This document shows, piece by piece, positions 9,830 to 21,719 of a stretch of DNA of 64,000 bases (its first letter is position 1; every line of letters begins with the position of its first letter). The notes beneath the pieces are model-generated. The model was not told the origin of the DNA and searched no databases. It was given only the letters and a program-made list of their open reading frames with translations. The translations under genes and the position numbers were made by a program. This stretch comes from Termitomyces sp. T153. Taxonomy: Eukaryota > Basidiomycota > Agaricomycetes > Agaricales > Lyophyllaceae. The stretch covers positions 1 to 64,000 of the forward strand of contig JACKQL020000138.1 of assembly GCA_018296165.2 (NCBI GenBank). Direction: 5' to 3'.

Positions 9830-10983
9830 TATACATGTTCCCTGATCTGAAACCCTGGCATTATCAACTCAGTCATGCTAATTATCAATCCCTTATGCAA
9901 ATGGCCTGGGCTGGAATGATTGAAGGTATGCCTAAAACTTTCTTCTTAAAACCTCCTAAATGCAAATATTGCATTCTTGGTAAACAGGCATGAATGCTGA
10001 TACCAAAGGAGAGGGAAGAGGGGATTGGGCATAGGGCATCACAAAAGCTAGAGAAAATATGGGTGGACTTGATGGGCAAAGCAGCAGTAACATCATGTAC
10101 TGGGAATATCTATATAATGAATATAGTGGATGATTACACCAACAAACCATGGTCCATACCTCTAAAAGCTAAAGACAATGGCTTTGATGAACTGAAGGCC
10201 AGGATTAAGGCTTGTGAAAATGAGACTGGTCTGAAGTTAGTGACTCTGTGTACTGGAAGGGATGGCAAGTTTAATGGTGTTGCTCACAAGAGTTGGTATA
10301 AGTCCCAAGGTATCATACTTGAAGTTGGTGCTCCCCATATGTCTGCCCATATGGAGCATCTCAAATGCATGCATGGTACAATTATGGGAAAAGCACAATT
10401 GTTGAGACTTGCTGCAGGTTGCCCACCATTCCTCTGGGATGAATTCTACCTTACTGCATGTTTCCTCCATGGTATGACAAAGACAGTGTCAACTAAGGAT
10501 GTAACACCAGATGAACTTTGGTATGGTAAAAAACCAGATTACTCATGCATTTGCAAGATAGGGTGCAAGGTTTTTGTCTTAATCCTCAGCAAAAATAACC
10601 CAAAGATCTTTGAGCAGTCAATCAAGTGCATATTGGTTGGTTATGACATAAATTCTAAGGCATATTGTTGCTATGACAAGTCATGGAACAAGGTCTACAG
10701 TTCCTACCATGTAAAGCACATTGAAAGTCACAACAAAATTCCTGAGGCAGCACCAGAGATCACTCACAAGACAAACCCCAGTACCATTGATAACTATCCC
10801 CTCACTGTCAACACAATAGAGAGAAACTCACTAGACAAGCCAAATTCACAAACAGAAGACAACAAACCTGCTCAAATCCCAGGTATCATAAGCAAGGACA
10901 TGTACCAAGCCCAGGAGCAGCCACCAGACAACAATAGAACTCAACCCATACAAGTACAGAGCCAACCTTGGTGCTCAAACTAA
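9830..10983 (+). pseudogene. Copia 1 integrase
   Basis: A pre-integrase zinc finger is visible: WHYQLSHANYQSL near 9850, then CKYCILGKQ near 9963, giving H-x3-H and C-x2-C. A TGA follows, then an open frame 9994-10983 with KIWVDLMGKA, NIVDDYTNKPW and DELWYGKKPDY, standard Copia integrase landmarks. The second catalytic Asp and the Glu appear substituted: the LRTDNGGEF-like stretch reads LCTGRDGKFNG, and the NGxAER-like stretch reads AHMEHLK. The enzyme would therefore be dead. Confidence 0.8.
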
Positions 10984-11039
10984 GTGCCTGTTCCAACAGC
11001 AAAGGCTGCACCTAATGACCAGAGCAAAACATGTGTGAA

Positions 11040-12830
11040 ATGGGCAGTAAGAGAGTTAAAGAAGGCAGTGCAAAGGGTTATAGAGACTCAAGCTGATTGT
11101 TGCAGGGCTTTGGAAGACCTCCAACACAAAGTACTGCCAGCTGAAGATGATGTTGATGTAGGCAATGGGAATCTGGATCACACTCTGTCAGCACTTAATG
11201 CAATTGAGGATACACCTGGTGTGGGTCCAGGGGCAGACCCTGACACCCCTAGAACTTTAGAGGAGGCTCAAAAATCTGCAGACTGGGTGAGATGGAGAGA
11301 AATCTACTATGATGAGCTAAACTTGCTGAAGCAGATGGGGGTGTAGGAGCTGGTACCATGTGAATTGGTGCCACCAAGTCACAAGATCTTCAAAGAGTGA
11401 CCAGTATTCACCATCAAGCATGATGAAAATGTCATAATCACCAGACTAAAAACATGTCATGTACTCTAGGGGTTTATGATGGTCCAAAGCAGGGACTACA
11501 ATAAGACAACCTCGCTGACTGCACATGTGGAATCTTGGAGGATCTTACTCAGCATGGTGGTCACCTTGAATTGGGATGCCACCCAGATTGACATGAAGTC
11601 AGCATTTCTGAACAGAGTACTACCCAAAGAAGAACAAATATATATACAACAACCACTTGGATTTGAAGAGAGTGGGAAGGAAGGCTATGTATGTAAGCTC
11701 CTATGACCTTTGTACAGGATGAAACAGGCAGGCTGCATCTGGAATAAGACACTGGATGAGGTAATGAAAAATCTAGGGTTCATACAATTCCACTGCAAAG
11801 CATGTATCTATTACCACAACAACAAAAAGGGGACAGTCATCACTGGAGTTCACATGGATGATATTTTCTCAATTGCAAGTTCAAAACAGGCAAATGAGGA
11901 CTTTAAGGAGCACTTAAGGAGCACCTGGGTAATCTCAGATCTAGGGATCCCACATCACATTGGAGGAATGGCAGTAGAGTGGGATCAGATGAACAAACAA
12001 GTATTCTTGTCACAGACCACCCTTATTGACCATCTAATCACACAGTATGGCCAAACTGACACTACCCCCCTTACACTACCAATGGAACCTGGACTCAAGC
12101 TATGATGGGTTGACAGGTCAAAATTGCATCCTGAAGAGCTTGAAAAATTGAACCAAATCCTCTATTGAAACCTGGTTGGCAGGCTGCTGTGGCTGGCCAT
12201 ATCTACACACCCCAATATCCAATACACAGTCCAACAACTATCTCAGTTCCTTGACTCCTTCTCATTTGTGCACTGAAATGTGGCTATATGAGTTCTATGG
12301 GTACCTAAAAGGCACCAGGACACTACAACTATGCCTTGGTGGACAATCACCCATGAGACTGACTGGTTTCACAGACTCTGATTGGGTGAACTGCCTGGAT
12401 ACTTGCTGGAGTGTAGGAGGCTATGCATGGTTGCTGGGATCAGGGCTCATCCATATCTTGGGCAACTAGGAAGCAAAAGACAGTAGCAGCATCTTTGTGC
12501 AAAGTGGAGTATATAGCAGCGTTTGAGGCTGCACAGGAGGGTATATGGCTACATATGGTAATGGAAGCACTGGGGCAAACTATGAAGGAGGCAACAACCA
12601 TCACATGTGACAACAATTTGGTGATCAACCTCTCAGAAGACCCCCTCCTACACTCATGGGTGAAGCACATTGATATAAAATATCATTTCCTATGTGAATG
12701 AGTAGCAATGAAGGAGATAACCCTACAATACATCAATACAAAAGATAATGTTGCTGATATCTTCACTAAAGCCTTGCTGGCCCCCCAGTTCATGTGCCTT
12801 CAGAGCATAATGGGACTACAATAGATGGAA
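11040..12830 (+). pseudogene. Copia 1 reverse transcriptase and RNase H
   Basis: RT landmarks run in order. They are ESWRILLSMVVTLNWDATQI and DMKSAFLNRVLPKEEQIYIQ (11530-11650), YRMKQAGCIWN (11715), the catalytic box VHMDDIFSIAS (about 11850; normally YVDD), and FLSQTTLIDHL. RNase H follows from about 12176: GFTDSDWVNC (12365), KVEYIAAFEAAQEGIWL (12505-12550), TCDNNLVINL (12600) and HIDIKYHF (12670). The coding is split by stops at 11343, 11704, 12103, 12466 and 12699. Tyr of the YVDD box is replaced by His. Confidence 0.85.
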
Positions 12831-12869
12831 TCTCATGCAAGGAGGAGCATTGCTTACAGTGAGGAGGAG

Positions 12870-13203
12870 TGTTGCAATCTGGTGGATAAGACACCATAAG
12901 CATGCCACACTCATTGCACTATCACACATATCACATGCTCTTTGTCATTGTGGCCACCCCTCCTGAACAATGGATGAGAATTCATATATATACTATATAT
13001 ACACAGTCAAACACCCTCAGTTGTTTCTACTACAGACTGAGGGTGAGTAATGCTTGAACCAGATAGTGAAACTCTATACTTACATGTATGCTAGATTGAC
13101 ACCAACAGTGTCTGTATTATCTAGATACAATAGCAGCCATTTCTACTACAGACTGAGGATTGACATCAACAGTGTCTGTATTATCTAGGTTCAGTTTCTA
13201 ACA
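12870..13203 (+). repeat. 3' LTR of Copia 1 (334 bp)
   Basis: It starts TGTTGCAATC and ends TTTCTAACA and is preceded by a purine-rich tract. Inside it, a segment with CTACTACAGACTGAGG and CAACAGTGTCTGTATTATC is present twice, so the LTR carries a partial internal duplication. Confidence 0.85.
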
Positions 13204-13208
13204 ATCTT

Positions 13209-13922
13209 GGCAGTAGTCATCAACTGCATCTTTATAAAGATGGAGCTGGGCTATAACCATAGAAAACAGCTGCATATAGGCTGTTCCAGTGTGTGGCATA
13301 GTTGGGGCTAATGCCTGACTAAACATCAACAAAATGTCATGCAAAAAATATGGCTAAATATGGCCTGGGAGCAAATATTTGAACAAGGCATTATGCCAAT
13401 AACTTAGATAATGATACAATCTGAAGGTCACATTGAGTGGTAGATATAACCTAATTTCATAATGCTAAAATTATTATTATCTGGCAACATTCTGTATTGT
13501 GCAAAGAATTCAATGCTATTCTGGTATGGAGGATCCCAGGAGGATACCAGGCTGACTTGACCTTACCAGGTCTTACCATGTCTATACTCAAATATTATAT
13601 AAATTACTTTAAGATGTATATTCTTTATCTGGATATGTATAAAACATTATGTAGGATAATACTACTTTCGATATCTCTCCTTGAATCAATGCACACAGAC
13701 TGATCTCTTGAAATATCTTGTAGCCAAACATCTGAGATGACTTGATAACTTTGCATTTTTGCTAAAGAAGTCTATCCAGAATTTGAAACACATGAACACT
13801 AAAGGAGGCTGAATCTTCTTCACATAGAAAAGCAGCTACTAGTGCAAAGAAATCAGCCAAATGCAAGCATCTGAGCCTATTGTACTATCAAATAAACTGT
13901 TGAAGTAGCTGGGATGTCTGCA
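13209..13922 (+). other. End of arm A, then unassigned sequence
   Basis: The part up to about 13625 is the inverted-arm continuation, matching about 24640-25045 reversed. From 13626 to 13922 I see nothing assignable. Confidence 0.6.
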
Positions 13923-14133
13923 TGTGACACCCCCCTCTAGATACCAATATATACATACATCATAGTTCAGTTCCATGATATTTTGTAAACTTTCACACTG
14001 TAACAATACTACTGCTTGTGGTATCTCATGTTTGGCACATCATGTGCATCACTGTGGACCTTAAAAGGTTTCTGTGTTCCTCCTGTATGTTTTCTTGTGT
14101 TCTCCCACCCCTTCATCATCCCTACCTTGAACA
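13923..14133 (-). repeat. Putative 3' LTR remnant of Gypsy 1
   Basis: It starts TGTGACACCCCCCTC and ends CCTTGAACA on the plus strand, similar in start, middle and end to 21720-21987. Both are too diverged for certainty. Confidence 0.4.
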
Positions 14134-14352
14134 GGTTATGGACCCCAGCACCAAATTTAATCAACCCATTGCTGCTTCTTGTGCTTTGTTCACATGTCAC
14201 ATCAACCATTATGTCCTATTGAGTTCCTCATTTGTTCTTGACTATAATGCATCACAATGTTCCTGAGGAAATTGATGATTCTAATTGGTTCATATGACCC
14301 AGAAGATGATGGGTGCTCTTCACACTATTGGCATGAATAATTGGAGGTCTCA

Positions 14353-15360
14353 CTATAGGCCTCCAGAATTTGTATGGCCCAACCCACTTTGGGCAGAGCT
14401 TCCTTGCTCTGCCTCTTTGAGGTTGAGGTTCTTTGTCAAAAGGTACACCAATGCACCTTTCTCCAGCTTGGGATCAGGCCTGCAACACAAGTTGGCAAAG
14501 TGCATCTGAAAGATGCACACCTCAGTTATCACATCATGAGCTGCTGCCAAGTTCTATAGAGCTTGGTGGGTGAACTGCTGGATTCTCCTTGGAATTGCAG
14601 TATCTGATCTAATCTCCCATATCATCAATAGCATGTATCCACTGTTCAACTTGAATGGTGCAAAGCATGTTGTTTCAGAAATACTTGCATTGAACTCTGT
14701 TAAGTCTATTCAACTTAACCAGTCTTTCTGGTCTAGTTGTACCACAGTATGCAAGATCTGATCAACATTTCTATTGCCACATTCAGTCTGGCCATCTGTC
14801 TGTGGATAAAACAATGTAGACATTAGGAGCTTTGCTCCTAACAACTTGTGCAGTTCATGCCACCATTTAGACATGAACTTAGAGTCTTGATCACTGATGA
14901 TTGAGCTTGGGAGGCCATGTAGCCTCACAATCTTGTGCATATAAATCCAGGACAGCTGCAATGCAGTCATGGTAGTGTGCACCAGAATCAGGTGCACCAT
15001 GCTCATCATATGACATATAACTACCCAAAGGTAGTTATACTCTTTTGATTCAGGGAATGGGCCTATAAAGTCCATCCCTATGGAATCCCAGGGCTTACCT
15101 GGCATGAGCAGGGAGTGTAACTTTCCTAAAGGGAGATGATTGCTCCCTTTTGCCTGCTGAAGCCATTGACATGTGGTACAGAATGTGCAAGCATCCATGA
15201 CCACTGTTGGCCACCAGTACCAATGATGAATGTATTCCATCATTCTCTGGGTGCCAAAGTGCCCCACTATACTGCATGCTTGCTCAAGCACACTTGTTAC
15301 CAACTCTTGATCATGAGGTATACCCTGTGGCCCAAGAGATTGGTAGTCCAAATGAGCTTG
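14353..15360 (-). pseudogene. Gypsy 1 integrase
   Basis: The frame 14710-15351 shows the zinc-binding H-x-H/C-x2-C region (VGHFGTQRMMEYIHHWYWWP, CTFCTTCQWLQ), then the core: PWDSIGMDFIGPFPES (first Asp), SSIISDQDSKFMSKWWHELH (second Asp) and TLFYPQTDGQTECGNR (Glu). All three acidic positions appear kept. A C-terminal part in another frame (14353-14550) contains RPDPKLEKGALVYLLTKNLN, normal after a Gypsy core. The frame change and stops show it is inactive. Confidence 0.85.
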
Positions 15361-15799
15361 TCATATAGATGGAAGGACTTATAGTCCTTTGGTTGAGTTA
15401 GAATCTCAGCAAAGAGCATGTCTTTGCTATACAATGACTGGATTTGATGAAAGAAATTCTCCATATGTCCTGTTTTGAGGTTGTGGAGACTGGGCCATCC
15501 CTAAGATGGCCTCTCCAAGAGGCATATTGACCTTGTCACCCTCAGTCCCAGACCCACATTGAGCTTAGTCTGAATCTCCCTTGCTGTCATCACTGGTGGC
15601 AAGCAGTTGTGCTTCCTCATCATGGATTTTGTGATGATCCTGCACCCACCAGCTTCTACAGCTAGGTTCATCACAGAGAGTGCATTTCTGATCCAGCTGT
15701 GCTTGCATGTCCTGCAAGTGCATTGGGGGCAAATCATCCCCCTCTGGGTCAATCTGCACATCTGTGTGAACATAGTCAAAGACATGGTGTATGTCTCAA

Positions 15800-17000
15800 G
15801 GAGAGTCACTCTCAAAGTAGCAGGATAAGCAGTCCACTACCTTGTTGAGCTCTTCTTTCAGATATGTGATGTCAAAATTGAATCTTGACATATAGTCCAT
15901 CCACCATCATTGATGCAGTGATAGATTTTGTTGAGTTTTGAAAAACTCAAGAGCCTTATGATCCATTATTACATAGATCTTGTACCCTAGAAGCTTATCC
16001 TCCCATTTGAGGAGGGCTTCTAGGATAGCCAAGGTTTCCAGTTCATGCATGGCATAATTTTGCTGTGCATTGGTGAATTTTTTAGACATGAATCCCACTG
16101 GCCAATGTTTCTGCCAGCTTGGACCTTGTCTGTACATGGCCCCAATGCCTGTCTTTCAGGCATCACAGATCAGCCAGATAAGATTCTTGTGCTAAGGATC
16201 AATTGGGCATATCACTGGAGTTTTGGCACAGATCCTCTTGATCATGTCAAAACACTGTTGGTGAATAGGTTGCCAATCAAATGGAAACCTGTTCTGCATC
16301 ATGGCCATTAATGGCCCAGTGTATGCAGAGACATTTGGCAAAAAATTCCCAATGTAGTTCACCAATCCCACAAAACACTGGATATTGTTGTAGGTTCTAG
16401 GAGTGCACCACTCCTGGATCCTATTCAACCTATTGATATCAGTGTGTATACCCTGCACATCAATTATGTAGCCAGGGCACTCTATGCACTCAGCATACAG
16501 CTTGCACTTCTTCCATTTGAGGTTGAGCTTGTTCTTGCATAGTCTTTCAAAGACTACTCTGAGGTGCTGCTCATGTTCCTCAATGGAATACAAAAAGATG
16601 ACTATATCATCTAAGTACACATGCATCCACTTGCCAATGGTGTCCCCAAATATAGACATCATCAAATGTTGGAACATTGCTGATGTGTTACAATTGCCAA
16701 TCTGCATGATATTACTGTGATATGTTCCAGTAATAGTCATAAATATAGTCTTTGGTACATTTGATGTATGTATTCTCACTTGCTCATATGCATCTGTGAG
16801 GTCAATTTTTGACCTCACTGGCACACAAGCTACATCTTCCCTAATGACCTCTTGGTCTGGCAAGGGCATTACATCCATAACAGTATTGTCATTGTGTTGG
16901 TGCACATCTAACACTGCCCACATAAACTCATCCTTTTTAGAGATACACAATAATGGTGCAGCCTGGTCAGCCACACATGGTTCCCACTACTTAGTATGCA
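15800..17000 (-). pseudogene. Gypsy 1 reverse transcriptase and RNase H
   Basis: The frame 16192-16974 carries SKIDLTDAYEQVRI (about 16790-16820), TIFMTITGTYHSNIMQIGNC (about 16700), the catalytic box HVYLDDIVIF (about 16620, YLDD intact), LNLKWKKCKLYAECIECPGY and the connection region. RNase H follows at 15907-16137 with VGFMSKKFTNAQQNYAMHE and TLAILEALLKWEDKLLG. The N-terminal part of RT upstream of 16974 is full of stops. Confidence 0.85.
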
Positions 17001-17606
17001 CATAGCAGTCAATTGTATCCCACAATTGCTGCTGAAATGACTTAGGGCACCTTGGCATGAAGTTTGAGTACCATTTGGTCTCATCAATGAGATTTATCTC
17101 ATGATTTACTTCTTGCCAAGGAGGGAGTTCCTTCTTTGTTCCATTGACAATATCTTGGAACTCATCATACCACTGCTGTCAAAGGTGAGGAATATTGCCT
17201 TCTATTAGCTTGGAAGGCTGTGCCTTCCTCCCATCTACTCTTGGCAACAAGCAATGCTCCTCCTTGGCCAATTTCACTGGTGGCACTGACTTTGTATACT
17301 TGTCATATAAGGCCATCAAACAAATCTCTGATTTGTCTGGTATGTTTAACCAGGCAGGACAATAGTTTGTCCTACCTCTTGCTTCTGTCCATGAGTATTC
17401 AAACTTGCTAGGCTTGGATATTTCATCCTCCATAGCCATTCTGTATAGTTCACTAACAGGGGTCAGTCTTCTCACCCCTTCCTGCTGTGTCAGGGTCAGC
17501 TATGATCTGATTCCACTCCTGCAGCATCCATTGGTTGTATGCCCATTCAAAGGTAGGCCTTGGGATTGGTCTATTCAAAATCTTCTATTCCCTTGCTGTT
17601 AAAGGG

Positions 17607-18020
17607 TCAACTCCACTTTTCCACAGTGAGAAAGCATTGTGCATGGCCATTGGCATCTTCCAGCTCCAACTTGTGAGCTGGAGTTGACTTTCTGTCAACA
17701 GCCACCTGGTCATTCACAAGATCAAGGAGGACCTTATGGGTCCTCATAAATAGTGTCCCTACAATCATGTCATAGTGATCAAAGTTTGCAATGTCCACAT
17801 AGACATTGCAAATCTTGCCCAGGACCTTCATCCTGGCACCATAGTTCACTATGGAATGACTTCCAATTGTTCCCAGCTGTAGGGTGATAGGGGTGGCCAA
17901 TTGTGCCACTCATATCCCAGCCACATGAGTGAACAATGGTGTGATTCAGGAAGTAGTACTCCCTGAATCCCACAGCATCCACACCTGGTGGCCATTGACT
18001 TCCACCCAAGTGACAAGACA
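17607..18020 (-). pseudogene. Gypsy 1 aspartic protease region
   Basis: On the minus strand, a retropepsin-like active site appears near 17960-17990 as MLWDSGSTTS. It is followed, after frame changes, by ATPITLQLGTIGSHSIVNYG and FDHYDMIVGTLFMRTHKVLL (17607-17909), matching the IIG-like flap region. The protease would process gag-pol. It is split by stops. Confidence 0.65.
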
Positions 18021-18681
18021 TTCTTTGTCTTGTGCTGGCAGCACTGGGCAGTGTATAGTGTCTTTAGATGCCACAAGCTACACTCTTTGCATGCAAACCT
18101 TGTTGCAGATTCTCTCTCCCTATGCTTGCCAGCAGGGACCTCTGTGAGGGCAAACAGTCCCTCACCATTACTACTACAAGTATAATACTCATGGTTGTAT
18201 GTTTCCAATTCAATGTACTCTTCCACATGCTCCTGAGTTCCATTGGACTCAAATGCATCATCAACATTGGCCTCAGCAGGCTCTTCTTTCTGCTCATTGT
18301 TGGCCTCTTCCACATCTGATAGAGCAGCTGTATGGGCTGCCTACACAAATACTCAGGGAGCTGGCTTGACCAGCTCCCTGCATTTTGCATGCAAAATGCC
18401 CAGCCTTTCTGCCTCTATAACAGTCAGCAGACTGTCTGGAATCCCTGCCTGGTTGGCCTGATGCTATGGCCACTGCATTTTCCCCTGCAGCAAGATGTTT
18501 TCTTGCTGCCTGCACTGCAGCCACAGGTCAGAAAGGCCCCTGGCCCATACCACCTCTCAGCTGCATAGGTCTTAAGGCCACATGTATAGCAGGCCTCTTA
18601 GCTGACCTAAACAGCTATGACCAACTATGCTGTCCAGTCACCTCTGTCCACTTAGCCATTGCAGTCCCAATTGCTGGAGAC

Positions 18682-19586
18682 TGTTGTAGTACCGGGTTAG
18701 AGTAATACTAATAGTTCTGGGGCTTTCTTGAAGACTTAGAAAGTCCACTCCAATTCCACACTGATGTCTTGATAAATGTTTGAGGTTGAGGTTTACTTCC
18801 AAAATATTTCTATTCTGAATGTAGAGGTGTTTCAACAAACTCCAGCCTAAGTGATTCTATTCACTCCCTGGGAACCACTGAGCCTTTGCCTATTAATTGC
18901 CTGTCCATTTGCTACTCTACTTGGGCTATTTATACCTCTTTTGACAGTGCACAGACCACCCTGACATGTGACTTTTGGTTCCATACTTTCCAGCCCCTTA
19001 TTCATAACTGTTATTCTAATTCCCCCTTTTGGTATGCCTGTTTCAATGCCACAGGCCAGTTCCTGGTGCCATCATTCCTCCTTTGCATTCTTAGCTTCCA
19101 TTTGCCCCATTTATCTCTTCCTCCTTTGTATTTCTTCCATTCATATTCTTCCCCATTCAGTTTCTTCCTTTCTTCTTCCTTTATTTATTTCATATTCTTC
19201 TCCATTCAGGTTCTTTCCCATTCAGGTTTTTCCATTCATCTGTTCCCTCCCATTCATTCCATTCTTTCTTATTCATTCCCCCTTTACTTCCTTTCAGTCA
19301 GCATTACAATCTGGCTATTCTTAGATCAGATTTAGATCTTGCCAGAATTGATGCCACTCAAGTGCTTTTGGCAGTCCCATGCTTCCCCTCCCATTACAGT
19401 GATTTGATAATTGAGTGTATAGTCTAGTATAGTCCTTGTCCTATCCTGTTCTATATTTCTTCTGGTGTATTTTAAAGGGATAATGTTGCTGGAACTTGTT
19501 TTACCAGGAGGCTTACAGTTTTCAGCCTTAATAAATGTTTGTTTTGACTTTTGGTGTTTTATTATGTTCCCAATGGTGTGACAACA
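18682..19586. repeat. Dispersed repeat R copy 1 (possible solo LTR) inside Gypsy 1 gag
   Basis: The 18846-19595 part matches 38918-39667 closely. The insert may start at TGTTGTAGTACC (18682) and end at GTGTGACAACA (19586), giving TGTTG...CAACA ends. It includes a pyrimidine-rich stretch (19080-19300) made of CATTC/CTTCC runs and an AATAAA-like TTAATAAATG near 19528. No target duplication is evident. It disrupts gag coding between 18670 and 19600. Confidence 0.6.
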
Positions 19587-19591
19587 TTGTA

Positions 19592-21260
19592 TCACTGTGC
19601 TGCTGCTAGCAACAGCTGCCATCTTGACTGACTTTTCTTGCTATGCTCCAAGTAGTGCACAGCAGTTTTAATGCTATTCTTGTAGGCCTTAGCCTCCAAG
19701 GCAAACTCCTTGAATGTATTCACTTTGGGAGCCAGTCTGCCATTGCATATTAATGCAATGAGCATGTCAGAGGGTATCCTCCAAAAACCACTCACAAATG
19801 GTAAATTTGTTGGAGAACACAGCCATGTTATGTTTTGAGCATGGTCAAACAAGGCATCATAGAAGCCTTGCACTCCCTCATCAACTGCATACACCATGTT
19901 ACAGAAAGCATTGCATGCATCTTGCATTGTCAAAGGCTGTACAAATTAATTGTACAGTCCAAGGATCATGTCCTCAAACCTCCAGTGGAACTGGGCCCTA
20001 TTGACATGTATTACATGTCATAGGTACCACTTTAGCATGCCCACAGCTAGAGAGTCCATCAGAATCAGGACTTCCTCTTACTTGCACCCATCTCCACCAT
20101 AATGAGCTACAGCATAAAACATGCAGATGCTCATTAACCAGTCTTCAAGTTCACTGAACTTAGCAGACCCTGTATAGGGAGTGATTGTTTTTGATGGATC
20201 ATTCCACCTCCTTCTGGTATTGCCAGTTGTACTGCAAGTCACTGCTCCATCACTGCCCTCAGATGGTTATGCATTGTCTGGTGGTGATATTTGTGGGCTT
20301 TCTCCACTCCTGGGGTAGCAAAGCATCCATGGTGCTACAGTGGCATTGAAAACTGCCATGGCTTCCCACACCATTGTCCTTGCCAGAGGGACCATTATTT
20401 GGTTCTCCTGGGTCAGGCAGGCCCCCTCCTGGGAGTGGAAGTGGTCTGCAACCAGGGAAAGGTGGTCCTTTTCCTAGGCCTCCACCTCCTCCTGGACTCT
20501 GGGGTTCATGGTGTGGCATAGAAGATAGAGAGGACACTGGATCACTAGCTGGTGATCCCTGTCCAGGTTCTCCTCCACCCACAATTCTTTCCCCAGACCA
20601 GGTCAAAGGAGCATTTGCTCCTTGACCTATGTGTCTCTGGGACTCCACAGGGCTCTGTCCAGTTCCAGCATGTTTGTCTCTTAGAGGGGAGTGAAACTCT
20701 TGCCCTCCTTAATTGGCCTGGTTTGTTCCAGTGGAACATACTTGTATGGCCATGCATCATAAGCAGTATTTCCCTGGAACACCACCCCTTGATCATTCAC
20801 ATAAGACTGTCCAAAGTTCTCCATGTCCCCATTGCAAAATTGCTGTAGGGTGATTGAATATTCCCAAGTCAATGCCCTCCATGTAGACCTACCAGGTCTA
20901 TGCCACACCATGGGTTGCTCTACTGTAATCACTGACCCTGCATCAGTAGATCCTAAGTCTGGTGGTATGATTGTACCCAATGTGGTCCATTGTTAACAGT
21001 CCAATGCAGCCTGCCTAGCCATGTAATTACACAGTGTTTCGTCAGGCTGTTGTGGTGCTTGCAACAGAGTCAATGCTTTGTTGACTGGGTATAATTGGGG
21101 CACATAAGCCCCACCAAGATATGGTGATGGCATTGCAGACAATGCCTGCAATCCCCATAGCTTTTTATGCTGGAGGTAATCCACTACCTTCTGTACTAAG
21201 AAGAGCATGTAAATATCCATGTACCTCACTAGATCTGTTGGGATCACATTGTCTCCCAAT
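19592..21260 (-). pseudogene. Gypsy 1 gag
   Basis: Reading frames at 21259-20993, 20648-20259, about 20200-19935 and 19933-19592 (minus) give a large gag with a Gly/Pro-rich middle (SPGGGGGLGKGPPFPG). A capsid-like part follows (SKFSELEDWLMS-like; MQDACNAFCNMVYAVDEGVQ). Frame changes and stops are frequent. It continues on the far side of repeat R. Confidence 0.65.
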
Positions 21261-21719
21261 GACCTCTGAATTGTAATATGTTTAGCTACTCTAGCAGCTA
21301 AATGTTGCTGGGTTGAGGTCTTGAGAACCTCAATATGGTTTTGCTAGAACACTATCACCCTTCTATGAAGGAGGTTGTCTGGGTGAGCCTCACCATCTGT
21401 ATCAGAGGTGTCTCCAACATCCTCTGGTATTGTCTCAATGAATGCTGGTGGGGCTGCCAATCACATACCCAGTGTGGGACCAGCTCATAATTGTACAGAG
21501 CCATGGGCCCTGTAAGAGAAGTTCTCTTCACTATTCATGAGTGTACCCACCATTGAAGAGTCAAGCTGACCTCCCATGGCACCTGGAAAATCAAAGTCCT
21601 TCCAACCTCAGTGCTGTGGATGCATACCCAGGGGTTGTCCCCTTTTCTGCAGACACCACTGAGCCTCCTAGCTCTGCTATTGAGTATAGTCAGGTAGAGG
21701 GCCCTTGAGAGCTGTCCAC

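Larger units (their letters stand above)
8559..13208 (+). mobile_element. Ty1/Copia retrotransposon 1, decayed, with ATCTT target duplication
   Basis: The element runs from 8564 (TGTTGCAATCTGG) to 13203 (TCTAACA), flanked by ATCTT at 8559-8563 and 13204-13208. Arm B keeps the empty site with one ATCTT (about 25050, reverse complement). The 3' LTR is complete. The 5' LTR is cut after about 95 bp, and the primer-binding site and gag start are lost with it. The internal order is gag, protease region, integrase, reverse transcriptase, RNase H, which is Copia order. Many stops and frame changes make it inactive. A purine run (GAGGAGGAG) lies just before the 3' LTR. Confidence 0.9.
920..13625 (+). 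repeat. Left arm of giant inverted duplication (arm A)
   Basis: From about 920 to 13625, excluding the Copia insert 8564-13208, the sequence matches the reverse complement of about 24640-32300. It carries, in order, the TypA relic, ALDH relic, NLR gene A, a 3' flank of about 2 kb and a terminal block. The left breakpoint lies in the TypA relic just after the GCCAGCGAG segment near 930. The right breakpoint lies near 13625, just after a shared ATTACTTTAAG. Without the Copia insert the arm is about 8.1 kb. Confidence 0.85.

Noticed and set aside
18960..19335. Serine/phenylalanine-rich membrane-like protein in the pyrimidine-rich stretch (also 38964-39395)
   Set aside because: The Phe/Ser/Leu pattern follows directly from the CATTC/CTTCC simple-sequence bias in a repeat; no sign of a real gene.
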